Origin: Thermomicrobiales bacterium
GTDB lineage: Bacteria; Chloroflexota; Chloroflexia; Thermomicrobiales; UBA6265
DNA length: 6,201 nt
Direction of reading: 5' to 3'
NCBI GenBank assembly: GCA_025937615.1
Contig: JAICRA010000099.1
Span: 1-6,201, forward strand
The position numbers were made by a program, and so were the translations under genes. This document shows positions 1 through 5,151 of the stretch, piece after piece (the stretch's first letter is position 1; the number at the start of each line of letters is the position of its first letter). Under the pieces are notes generated by a model. That model was not told where the DNA came from, made no database searches, and was given only the letters and a program-made list of their open reading frames with translations.

Positions 1-348
1 GAGACCTGCTTCGAGGGCATCTGCGGGTGTCCCAGTGGACTCTGCTGCGCCGAGGGGGAGACGATCTGCAACGGCACGTGCGTCGCGACTTGCTGTGACA
101 ACAACAATTGCGGCGCCTGCGGTAACGTCTGCAAGGACGGTCTTACCTGTTTCGAGGGGAAATGCGATTGCCCGAGTGGAAACTGCCCGCCGGTGAAGCT
201 GCCCAATACGGGCCGCGGCGGGACCGACACTTCAGGACTTCGCGATCGATGGGTAGCGGCGGCGATGGCTGGCGCTACGGCCATATCAGCTCTACTGTGG
301 CGTGGCACTGCTCGTTCGAGCGTCGCAGAGAGTGGCGATGACCGCTAA
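1..348 (+). CDS. Cys-rich secreted protein with LPXTG-type C-terminal sorting signal (5' partial)
   Basis: Only the last 115 codons are inside the window; the frame is open from base 1 to TAA at 346-348. The visible part has 16 cysteines in residues 1-62. It contains a CGACGNVC motif (37-44), which is common in Cys-rich extracellular repeat proteins of Chloroflexota and myxobacteria, some of which are labelled Stig1-like. The module TCFEGxCxCPSGxC occurs twice (residues 2-15 and 49-62). After the last cysteine comes LPNTG (67-71), a Gly/Thr/Ser spacer, a hydrophobic stretch (about 84-100, WVAAAMAGATAISALLW), and a short polar tail with two arginines that ends in acidic residues. This order matches a sortase cell-wall sorting signal, although the 12-residue gap between motif and membrane segment is longer than usual. 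The protein is probably exported, disulfide-rich and surface-anchored. Its ligand or role is unknown. The N-terminus, including any signal peptide, lies outside the window. It is convergent with the sugar operon and not part of it. Confidence 0.75.
   Translation, partial: ETCFEGICGCPSGLCCAEGETICNGTCVATCCDNNNCGACGNVCKDGLTCFEGKCDCPSGNCPPVKLPNTGRGGTDTSGLRDRWVAAAMAGATAISALLWRGTARSSVAESGDDR
4..189 (+). repeat. Two copies of a Cys-rich module, 141-nt period
   Basis: Bases 4-48 and 145-189 encode TCFEGICGCPSGLCC and TCFEGKCDCPSGNCP. They share Cys spacing and the T-C-F-E-G and C-P-S-G words. The start-to-start distance is 47 codons (141 nt). The second copy is the last one before the anchor region, so the protein is probably a longer tandem array whose earlier units lie to the left of the window. 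At DNA level the copies differ mainly at third codon positions and a few substitutions, so this looks like an old protein-level repeat and not a recent duplication. Confidence 0.65.
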
Positions 349-379
349 GCTAGTAGCTAACGGGCTGAATGGGTTGTAT

Positions 380-399
380 GGGCGACGCCTGCGTCGCCC
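380..399. terminator. GC-rich hairpin, probable terminator of the Cys-rich gene
   Basis: GGGCGACG (380-387) and CGTCGCCC (392-399) form a perfect 8-bp stem around a CCTG loop, 31 nt after the TAA of the + strand gene. No T-run follows on either strand, so this is not a textbook intrinsic terminator. U-tract-less hairpins are, however, common 3' ends in GC-rich genomes. The symmetry would let it act in both directions. Confidence 0.5.
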
Positions 400-401
400 G
401 G

Positions 402-416
402 GCCGATGCACTCGGC
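402..416. terminator. Small second hairpin in the convergent gap
   Basis: GCCGA (402-406) and TCGGC (412-416) form a perfect 5-bp stem with a 5-nt loop, only 2 nt after the larger hairpin at 380-399. Alone it would be weak and could be chance in GC-rich DNA. Its position directly beside the stronger stem suggests it may be part of the same termination structure. Confidence 0.25.
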
Positions 417-446
417 TGACCAGCGTTTGGCTGTCCCATTGCCGTT

Positions 447-472
447 CACGTTCCGTTGCGGCCAGGAACGTG
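447..472. terminator. Hairpin downstream of the sugar operon, probable terminator
   Basis: CACGTTCC (447-454) and GGAACGTG (465-472) form a perfect 8-bp stem with a 10-nt loop. Read on the minus strand it lies 67 nt after the permease stop codon, which makes it the nearest perfect hairpin past the end of the five-gene operon. No T-tract follows, so the terminator call rests on position and symmetry only. Confidence 0.4.
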
Positions 473-539
473 CGCAAGGCGGGGCTCGGCCCAACGTGAG
501 CAGGAAGCTCTCGGATTGCTGTCGCACGTATTCCTGAGG

Positions 540-1490
540 CTAGCGCCGGCGCGCCAGCGCAACCGCAATGATGATGATCGCGCCGCGGATGATGATTTGC
601 TGGCTGGTTTCGAGACCCATCAGAATCAGCCCGTTGTTGACCACGCCGATGAGCAGAGCTCCGAGTACCGAGCCGATAACCGACCCGGAGCCGCCGAACA
701 GGCTCGTGCCGCCCAGGACGACCGCCGCAATTACCGAGAGCTCGTCACCTTCTCCCCACTGGAAGCGACCTGATTGCAGCCGGCCGGCGTAGAGCATCCC
801 CGCTAGCGCGGCCACGACCCCGGAGACGGTGAGAACGAGAAACCCGATGCGGCGCGTGTTCACGCCGCTGAAGCGCGCAGCCTGCTCATTGCCGCCGGTG
901 GCGAGCACCTGTCGCCCGTATGGGGTCTTCCGCAGCACGACGTAGCCGATGGCGGTCACCACGACGATCCAGATGAGCAGTGATGGAATCGGACCGACCT
1001 GACCGGAGCCGAAGAAATTGTTGTACGTCTGATTGAGGATGGGAACAGGAGCGGTGTCGGTGAGCCACATGGCCGAACCGCGAGCAACGCCCATCATTCC
1101 AAGTGTCACCAGAAATGAAGGAATGACCAGTAGGGTCGTGAGCAAGCCATTGACGGCGCCGACAACCAGCCCGGTCAACACTCCGGCCAGGACTCCGACC
1201 ACCGGGCCGTAGCTCGCGATTGCCATTGCGGTCGTGACCGAGCTGAGACCAGCGATAGCGCCAACCGAGAGATCGATCTGGCCGGCGGCGATGACGAAGG
1301 TCATAGCCACAGCCATCGTCGCGATAATGGCGGTCTGGCGGACGATGTTCAGCAGATTGTTGGGGTTTGTAAAACCTGCTTCACGCAGAGTGATGGCGAA
1401 GAAGAGAAATAATGCGACGAAGCCGATGTACACCAGGTACTGGCGCCAGTCGACGCGAATGCTCTGCTGTTCACGTGCCCTGGACAGCAC
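540..1490 (-). CDS. Sugar ABC transporter permease, RbsC/CUT2 family
   Basis: This is an integral inner-membrane permease of a ribose/xylose/inositol-type (CUT2) importer, which forms the substrate channel and pairs with the ATPase encoded just upstream. The 316-residue product has the usual family length and about eight to ten hydrophobic segments. Diagnostic words are GQIDLSVG (70-77), the cytoplasmic coupling loop YGRQVLATGGNEQAARFSGV (191-210), and the Gly-rich AAVVLGGTSLFGGSGS (255-270) followed by a VNNGL segment. I chose the GTG at 1488-1490 because AGGAGG (1500-1505) sits 9 nt before it. A longer in-frame start near 1544 would add an Arg-rich stretch unlike the family and would lie deep in the ATPase gene. 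The gene overlaps the ATPase gene by 20 nt (1471-1490), which implies translational coupling. It is the last gene of the operon and ends in Ala-Arg-Arg-Arg. The sugar specificity cannot be read from the permease. Confidence 0.93.
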   Translation of the reverse strand: MLSRAREQQSIRVDWRQYLVYIGFVALFLFFAITLREAGFTNPNNLLNIVRQTAIIATMAVAMTFVIAAGQIDLSVGAIAGLSSVTTAMAIASYGPVVGVLAGVLTGLVVGAVNGLLTTLLVIPSFLVTLGMMGVARGSAMWLTDTAPVPILNQTYNNFFGSGQVGPIPSLLIWIVVVTAIGYVVLRKTPYGRQVLATGGNEQAARFSGVNTRRIGFLVLTVSGVVAALAGMLYAGRLQSGRFQWGEGDELSVIAAVVLGGTSLFGGSGSVIGSVLGALLIGVVNNGLILMGLETSQQIIIRGAIIIIAVALARRR

Positions 1491-2970
1491 GGTGCAATTC
1501 CTCCTCGGTCCCGATCTGTCGGCGATCGACCTCGCGCACGACACGGCCGTCGCGAAGCACCAACTGGCGATCGCTGACGGCTAGCAACTCGACCAATTCC
1601 GAGGAAATGACGATGATCCCCTTGCCGCGATCGGCCAGGTCCCGAATCACCCCCAGGATCTCCGTCTTGGCCTGGATGTCGACGCCGGCCGTCGGCTCGT
1701 CCATGACCAGGATCTCGGGCTCCGTTGCCAGCCATTTGCCGATGACGACTTTCTGCTGATTGCCGCCCGAGAGGAGGCGCACGGTCGTGCCGATCGAGCT
1801 CGTCTTGATGCTCAGGTCATTGACGATCGACCCGGCCAGGCGATCACCACGACGATCATCGATGATTCCGGACCGATCCAACCGGTCCAGCAGCGGTAAG
1901 AGCACGTTGTCCTTGACGGAATGATCAAGGACCAGTCCCTGAATGCGACGATCCTCCGGGACGAGGGAGACGCCCGCCGCAATCGCTTCCTCGGGATTGC
2001 CGATAGCAACGCGCTCACCCCGGATGAGAATCTCGCCCTTGTCGATGCGATCTATTCCGAAGATCACGCGGGCTAGCTCGGTTCGCCCGCTACCCATGAG
2101 ACCGGCAAGACCGAGGATCTCACCCGGATAGAGGTCGAAGCTCACATCCTGCACGCGCTTTCCGGCCGAGAGATTGCGAACCTGGAGCAGCGGAGCGACC
2201 GAGCGGTCGACCAAGCGCTCGCGCCACTCGAAGGCCTGTTCCATGGTTTTGCCGACGATGGCGTCGATGACCTGGTTCATCGTCAGCGACGCCGTGTCCT
2301 CCGTCAGGATGTGACGGCCGTCCCGCAAAACCGTGATGCGATCGGTAATGCGGAAGATCTCGTCCATCCGGTGCGAGATGTAGATGATCGAGATGCCTCG
2401 TTCCTTGAGGCGTTGCACCAGGGCGAAGAGCGACTGCGCTTCGGTTGCCGTCAATGACGAGGTGGGCTCGTCCATGATCAAGACGCGCGCGTCTTGCGCC
2501 AGCGCCTTCGCGATCTCGGTCAGCTGCCAGTAACCGGTGCTGAGATCGAGCATCCTGGCACTCGGATCGATCTCCTCTTCCAACTCGGCGAACAGCTCGC
2601 GCGTCCGCCGCACGCTGGTGCGATCATCGATCAACCTGCTTGAGCCACGGGGCTCGTGACCGAGGAAGATGTTCTGGGCGACAGTGAGGGTCGGGATGAG
2701 GCTGAACTCCTGGAAAATCATGCCGATGCCGAGGGCGCGAGCATCATGCGGCGACCGAATGGCGACCGGACGACCGTCGACCGCGATCTGCCCTTCGTCT
2801 GGCGTGTAGACCCCCTGCAGGATCTTCATCAGGGTCGACTTGCCCGCGCCGTTGCCGCCGACCAGGGCGTGGACCTCACCCTTGCGCAGGTCGAAATCGA
2901 CCCCGTGCAGGACGCGGATGCCGGAGAAACTCTTGCTGATCCCGGTCATTCGCACCGCGCTGAGGTCCAT
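1471..2970 (-). CDS. Sugar ABC transporter ATP-binding protein, RbsA-like, two nucleotide-binding domains
   Basis: This cytoplasmic ATPase subunit powers the CUT2 importer and at 499 residues has the normal length for tandem-domain RbsA/MglA/XylG proteins. NBD1 (about 4-240) shows Walker A GGNGAGKST (38-46), Q-loop Q87, a signature LSTGY (143-147) followed by WQLTEIAKAL, Walker B VLIMDEPTSSLT (from 163), and the switch His in ISHRMDE (H200). NBD2 (about 260-499) has the degenerate Walker A GLMGSGRTE (290-298, Lys replaced by Arg), a canonical signature LSGGNQQ (400-406), Walker B ILVMDEPTAGVD (420-431), and SSE in place of the switch His (456-458). That asymmetry between NBD1 and NBD2 is normal for this family. 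The ATG at 2968-2970 is preceded by AGAGGTGA with a 5-nt spacer. A frame open further upstream, to 3366, would run antiparallel to nothing known and overlap the binding-protein gene, so it is rejected. The 3' end overlaps the permease gene by 20 nt. Confidence 0.95.
   Translation of the reverse strand: MDLSAVRMTGISKSFSGIRVLHGVDFDLRKGEVHALVGGNGAGKSTLMKILQGVYTPDEGQIAVDGRPVAIRSPHDARALGIGMIFQEFSLIPTLTVAQNIFLGHEPRGSSRLIDDRTSVRRTRELFAELEEEIDPSARMLDLSTGYWQLTEIAKALAQDARVLIMDEPTSSLTATEAQSLFALVQRLKERGISIIYISHRMDEIFRITDRITVLRDGRHILTEDTASLTMNQVIDAIVGKTMEQAFEWRERLVDRSVAPLLQVRNLSAGKRVQDVSFDLYPGEILGLAGLMGSGRTELARVIFGIDRIDKGEILIRGERVAIGNPEEAIAAGVSLVPEDRRIQGLVLDHSVKDNVLLPLLDRLDRSGIIDDRRGDRLAGSIVNDLSIKTSSIGTTVRLLSGGNQQKVVIGKWLATEPEILVMDEPTAGVDIQAKTEILGVIRDLADRGKGIIVISSELVELLAVSDRQLVLRDGRVVREVDRRQIGTEEELHRAVQGT
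1500..1505 (-). promoter_or_regulatory. Ribosome binding site of the permease gene, inside the ATPase gene
   Basis: The minus strand reads AGGAGG followed by 9 nt and GTG. This strong site lies within the last codons of the ATPase gene. It decides the permease start at 1490 over an upstream in-frame start. Confidence 0.8.
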
Positions 2971-2975
2971 CGAAG

Positions 2976-2983
2976 TCACCTCT
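2976..2983 (-). promoter_or_regulatory. Ribosome binding site of the ATPase gene
   Basis: AGAGGTGA on the minus strand, 5 nt before ATG at 2970, is almost fully complementary to the 16S rRNA 3' end. It uses the same 5-nt spacing as the binding-protein gene's site and fixes the start of the ATPase. Confidence 0.8.
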
Positions 2984-2993
2984 GATTTAGACC

Positions 2994-3029
2994 AATGGTC
3001 GAGGGCGCCAGATGACGCCCTCGACCATT
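2994..3029 (-). promoter_or_regulatory. Intercistronic hairpin between binding-protein and ATPase genes
   Basis: AATGGTCGAGGGCG (2994-3007) and CGCCCTCGACCATT (3016-3029) form a perfect 14-bp stem with an 8-nt loop. It begins 9 nt after the TAA of the binding-protein gene and ends 10 nt before the ATPase ribosome site. No U-run follows on the minus strand, so full termination is unlikely. In many import operons such a stem protects the upstream message from 3' exonucleases or causes partial stopping, giving more binding protein than membrane components. That role is inferred here; the structure itself is plain in the sequence. Confidence 0.75.
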
Positions 3030-3038
3030 CCTGAATGA

Positions 3039-4217
3039 TTATTGCGCCGCCGCGTCCTGCAGCGCCTGAGGCGGATCCTGATGATAGACCTCCTGCCACG
3101 CCTCCAGGACGTTCTCCCTGGTGACAGGCAACGCAGGCAGTGCGACGAACGGCGGTGCCTCTTTGCCTAGTAATCCGTACCCGGCCAGCATGGCCTCGGT
3201 TACTCCCTGGTCGAACGGCCGTTGCGCACCGAGTCCCTTGACGATGCCGCCCTGCGCCAGCGAGATGGCCACATTCTGCCCGAGGTCGATCGTGGTCACG
3301 ACTACGTCGTTCTCCCGGCCCGCGGTGCGAATGGCGTTGATGACCCCCTCGGCTGGAACGTCCCACACGGCCCAGATACCGCTCAGGTCGGCATTGCGAG
3401 TCAGCATGGCGGAGGCGGCCTGGTCGGCCTGAGTGGCGAAATCCGGCCCGGCGATACCTTGCTCCTCGGTGATCTCGATGTTGGGATAGTTCTCCTCGAT
3501 CGTCGCCTTGAACGCGTCGTAGCGCTGACGGGTGACGAAGAAGTCAGCGGCGTGGAATACAATGCCTACCTGACCTTCGCCGTCAAGCGCCTCGGCCATG
3601 AGGTGGGCGGAGGCAATCCCATTCCCGTAATTGTCCGCCGAGACAACGCTGACATAGTCCTGGCCTGGCGTGAATCCTTGTGGCACGTTGTCCATGAAGA
3701 CGATCTTCACGCCTTGTTCGGCGGCCTGCCGGTAGGCGGCAGCGGTGGCGACCGGATCGGTCGGGATCGATACGATGATGCTTGGGTTGCGGGCCAGGAC
3801 CGTCTCGATGTCGGAGACCTGCGTCTGCGCCTGGAAGTCCGCATCGGTTTCGGCGATGACCTCGATCCCCATCTTCCCGAACTGGTCGCGGAGACCGGCG
3901 ATTTGCGCCGCCGACCAGTCATCGCCGCTGTAGTGCATGACGATCGCCGCGGTCGCCCCGATGCCCTGGATCTCGGCCAGCTCCTCCTCGGTCAGTGTGA
4001 CCTCAGAAGCAGCCGTTGGTGCTTCTCCCTGAGGCCCGGTGCTGAAGACCTGCCCCTCCATCTGGGCCAGCGCCTCGGCACCCGAAGCCGCGCTCGGCGT
4101 CGCGTCTGGAGTTGCGTCCTGGGCGGTCGCCAGTCGCGGCGACACCCCGATGACCGGGACCGCGATCGCGCCCGCGACGAGAACCGAGAAACGGCGCCGA
4201 TTGAGATACTTGCTCAC
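3039..4217 (-). CDS. Sugar ABC transporter substrate-binding protein, Peripla_BP_4/CUT2 type, Tat-like signal
   Basis: This is the extracellular solute receptor that delivers sugar to the importer encoded downstream; 392 residues. The N-terminus has NRRRF (6-10), a twin-arginine pattern (RR-x-F), then a hydrophobic core (about 12-25) and a probable signal peptidase I site after ATA (30-32). A linker follows (33-50, DATPDATPSAASG) and then an Ala/Glu-rich segment to about residue 85. The fold starts near 88 (TAAIVMHYSGDDW) and shows typical Peripla_BP_4 words: IIVSIPTDP, VKIVFMDNVP, VSADNYGNGIASAHLMAEAL, GIAGPDFATQADQAASAML, GIWAVWDVPAEGVINAI and VKGLGAQRPFDQGV. The GTG at 4215-4217 is chosen because GGAGGTGA lies 5 nt before it and because it places the signal peptide at the very N-terminus. 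The protein has no cysteine at all, so it cannot be a lipoprotein. The ligand is unknown; ribose, xylose, inositol, other cyclitols and glycosides are all possible. Confidence 0.93.
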   Translation of the reverse strand: MSKYLNRRRFSVLVAGAIAVPVIGVSPRLATAQDATPDATPSAASGAEALAQMEGQVFSTGPQGEAPTAASEVTLTEEELAEIQGIGATAAIVMHYSGDDWSAAQIAGLRDQFGKMGIEVIAETDADFQAQTQVSDIETVLARNPSIIVSIPTDPVATAAAYRQAAEQGVKIVFMDNVPQGFTPGQDYVSVVSADNYGNGIASAHLMAEALDGEGQVGIVFHAADFFVTRQRYDAFKATIEENYPNIEITEEQGIAGPDFATQADQAASAMLTRNADLSGIWAVWDVPAEGVINAIRTAGRENDVVVTTIDLGQNVAISLAQGGIVKGLGAQRPFDQGVTEAMLAGYGLLGKEAPPFVALPALPVTRENVLEAWQEVYHQDPPQALQDAAAQ

Positions 4218-4222
4218 GGAAT

Positions 4223-4230
4223 TCACCTCC
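4223..4230 (-). promoter_or_regulatory. Very strong ribosome binding site of the binding-protein gene
   Basis: The minus strand reads GGAGGTGA, a full 8-nt match to the 16S anti-Shine-Dalgarno sequence, 5 nt before GTG at 4217. It decides the start over an in-frame site near 4253. It also fits high expression of a binding protein. Confidence 0.85.
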
Positions 4231-4256
4231 AGTAACGAGTCAAACGATCTCACAAC

Positions 4257-4277
4257 GCCAAGGCATCACGACCTGGC
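4257..4277 (-). other. Imperfect hairpin between isomerase and binding-protein genes
   Basis: On the minus strand GCCAGG (4277-4272) can pair with CCTTGGC (4263-4257), leaving one bulged T, with an 8-nt loop. It starts 4 nt after the isomerase stop codon. It may be a weak processing or attenuation stem, but the bulge and short arms make chance a fair alternative. I see no convincing -35/-10 promoter pair in the same 64-nt gap. Confidence 0.25.
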
Positions 4278-4281
4278 AGAC

Positions 4282-5112
4282 TCACGTAGATGTGGTTCTG
4301 CTCTCCTGCCTCCCTTCCAGGAAGATCCTGCTGTTTCGAGCCGCTTCTTGTTTTGATCCGGCGTAGGCGTCGAGCTCGACGGTGATCCATCCGTCGTAGC
4401 CGATCTCCTGGAGAGAGGCCAGGATCCGGTCGAAATCGAGTTCGCCCTCGCCCAGGGGGAGAAATTCTCCGCTGGCGAAGTCCTTGAGATGGACATACGG
4501 GATGCGATCGCCGTAGATGCGGATGAGCTCTGCCGAATCGCCGCCTGCCGCGTCGAGGTGGGCCGTGTCAGGACAGAATCCGATCGAGGTCAGGTCGAAG
4601 ACACGGGCGATCTGCTCAGGCGTCTGGGCGCAGGTGCCTAGGTGGGGATGAAAACTCGGTGTGAGTCCGAGACCGGTCGCTAGCTCGACGACTTGATCCA
4701 GTCCATGCGCCAGCAGCGCGTAATCCGCGTCCGCGGTTCCCTTTGCGCGCACCGCGCCGCCGCCAACCACAAAGTGGGTAGCGCCAAATCGGGCGGCAAG
4801 CTCCGCGGAGCGACGAATCTTGTCCAGCTCCTCCCCGAGAACCTCCGGGAAGATGAAGTTCGCGCCGGAGTAGACCCCGACGAGCTCCAACTGGAGCTCG
4901 TCCATCAGCCGGCGCAGCTCATCCTCCCGGTCCGCGTACTGGACGAGATTGCCCTCGAACAGCTCGAACCCGGAGTAGCCGGCGGCGGCGATATCACTCA
5001 TTGCTTCTTCGGTCGACCCGTTTGCCAGGTAGAGGAGATCCTTCACGCTGGTCACACCCGCCGGGTGGCCGAAGACTCCGCCCCACGTGTTGGTTTGATA
5101 CGCCAGCTTCAT
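4282..5112 (-). CDS. Sugar phosphate isomerase/epimerase family protein, IolE (inosose dehydratase)-like TIM barrel
   Basis: The 276-residue product is a cytoplasmic TIM-barrel enzyme of the AP_endonuc_2/xylose-isomerase-like superfamily (PF01261). The family covers inosose dehydratases, hydroxypyruvate isomerases, keto-sugar epimerases and C-glycoside-cleaving subunits. Residues that would build the metal and substrate site are visible: E50 in FELFEGN, H155 and H157 in SFHPHLGT, D182 and H185 in CPDTAHLDAAGGD, H208 in YVHLKDF, and E246 in WITVELD. The order HPHLGT-QT, DTAHLDAAGGD, DRIPYVHLKD, PLGEGELDF, GYDGWITVE resembles IolE closely, but the window lacks other iol genes, so inosose dehydratase is only one candidate. 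I chose ATG at 5110-5112 because AGGAGG sits 8 nt before it; a TTG two codons upstream is only 2 nt from that site. It follows the GMC oxidoreductase gene by 39 nt and precedes the binding-protein gene by 64 nt. It may convert the keto-sugar made by the GMC enzyme (inference). Confidence 0.87.
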   Translation of the reverse strand: MKLAYQTNTWGGVFGHPAGVTSVKDLLYLANGSTEEAMSDIAAAGYSGFELFEGNLVQYADREDELRRLMDELQLELVGVYSGANFIFPEVLGEELDKIRRSAELAARFGATHFVVGGGAVRAKGTADADYALLAHGLDQVVELATGLGLTPSFHPHLGTCAQTPEQIARVFDLTSIGFCPDTAHLDAAGGDSAELIRIYGDRIPYVHLKDFASGEFLPLGEGELDFDRILASLQEIGYDGWITVELDAYAGSKQEAARNSRIFLEGRQESRTTST

Positions 5113-5120
5113 TCGCAACT

Positions 5121-5126
5121 CCTCCT
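5121..5126 (-). promoter_or_regulatory. Ribosome binding site of the isomerase gene
   Basis: The minus strand reads AGGAGGAG; the first AGGAGG is 8 nt before ATG at 5112 but only 2 nt before an in-frame TTG at 5118. This spacing favours the ATG start. Confidence 0.75.
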
Positions 5127-5131
5127 GCCGG

Positions 5132-5149
5132 GATCGGCGTGAACCGATC
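5132..5149 (-). other. Short hairpin in the GMC-isomerase gap
   Basis: GATCGG (5132-5137) and CCGATC (5144-5149) form a perfect 6-bp stem with a 6-nt loop. It begins 2 nt after the GMC stop codon and ends 5 nt before the isomerase ribosome site. There is no U-run after it, so it is unlikely to end transcription. It may tune or protect the message, or be chance. Confidence 0.3.
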
Positions 5150-5151
5150 TT

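Larger units (their letters stand above)
349..539. other. Convergent intergenic region, no gene found
   Basis: This 191-bp stretch lies between the TAA of the Cys-rich gene and the TAG of the minus-strand permease gene. I find no frame in it with a ribosome site and family-like protein content. It holds three perfect inverted repeats (380-399, 402-416 and 447-472). Being 3' to both genes, it is best read as a shared termination zone. Confidence 0.6.

Noticed and set aside
238..251. Cluster of overlapping TCGCGA/CGATCG/ATCGAT palindromes near the end of the Cys-rich gene
   Set aside because: Short overlapping restriction-type palindromes are expected in GC-rich coding DNA, and this is not repeated elsewhere in the window in a patterned way.
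302..499. Small + strand open frame over the end of the Cys-rich gene and the intergenic region
   Set aside because: It is Arg-rich with no family resemblance or ribosome site, and it runs through the hairpin cluster.
1491..1544. Longer permease N-terminus starting near 1544
   Set aside because: It would add 18 Arg/Ser-rich residues that the RbsC family lacks; the AGGAGG with 9-nt spacing points to GTG at 1490.
1855..1866. 12-bp palindrome ATCATCGATGAT in the ATPase gene
   Set aside because: It encodes Ile-Ile-Asp-Asp and follows from these codons; it has no flanking symmetry or regulatory position.
2971..3366. N-terminal extension of the ATPase frame into the binding-protein gene
   Set aside because: The extra residues are Arg/Gly-rich shadow sequence, while AGAGGTGA 5 nt before ATG 2970 and the family length of about 500 residues support the shorter protein.
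3222..4235. Long open frame on the + strand (337 codons) opposite the binding-protein gene
   Set aside because: It is antisense to a clear family member, rich in Arg/Asp/Gly as expected of a high-GC shadow frame, and has no recognisable domain or ribosome site.
4218..4253. Longer N-terminus for the binding protein starting near 4253
   Set aside because: It would put 12 residues before the signal peptide and ignore the GGAGGTGA site placed for GTG 4217.
4218..4281. Possible separate promoter for the binding-protein gene (TTGGCG or TTGACT as -35)
   Set aside because: No matching -10 element at a suitable distance was found on the minus strand, so no promoter is called.
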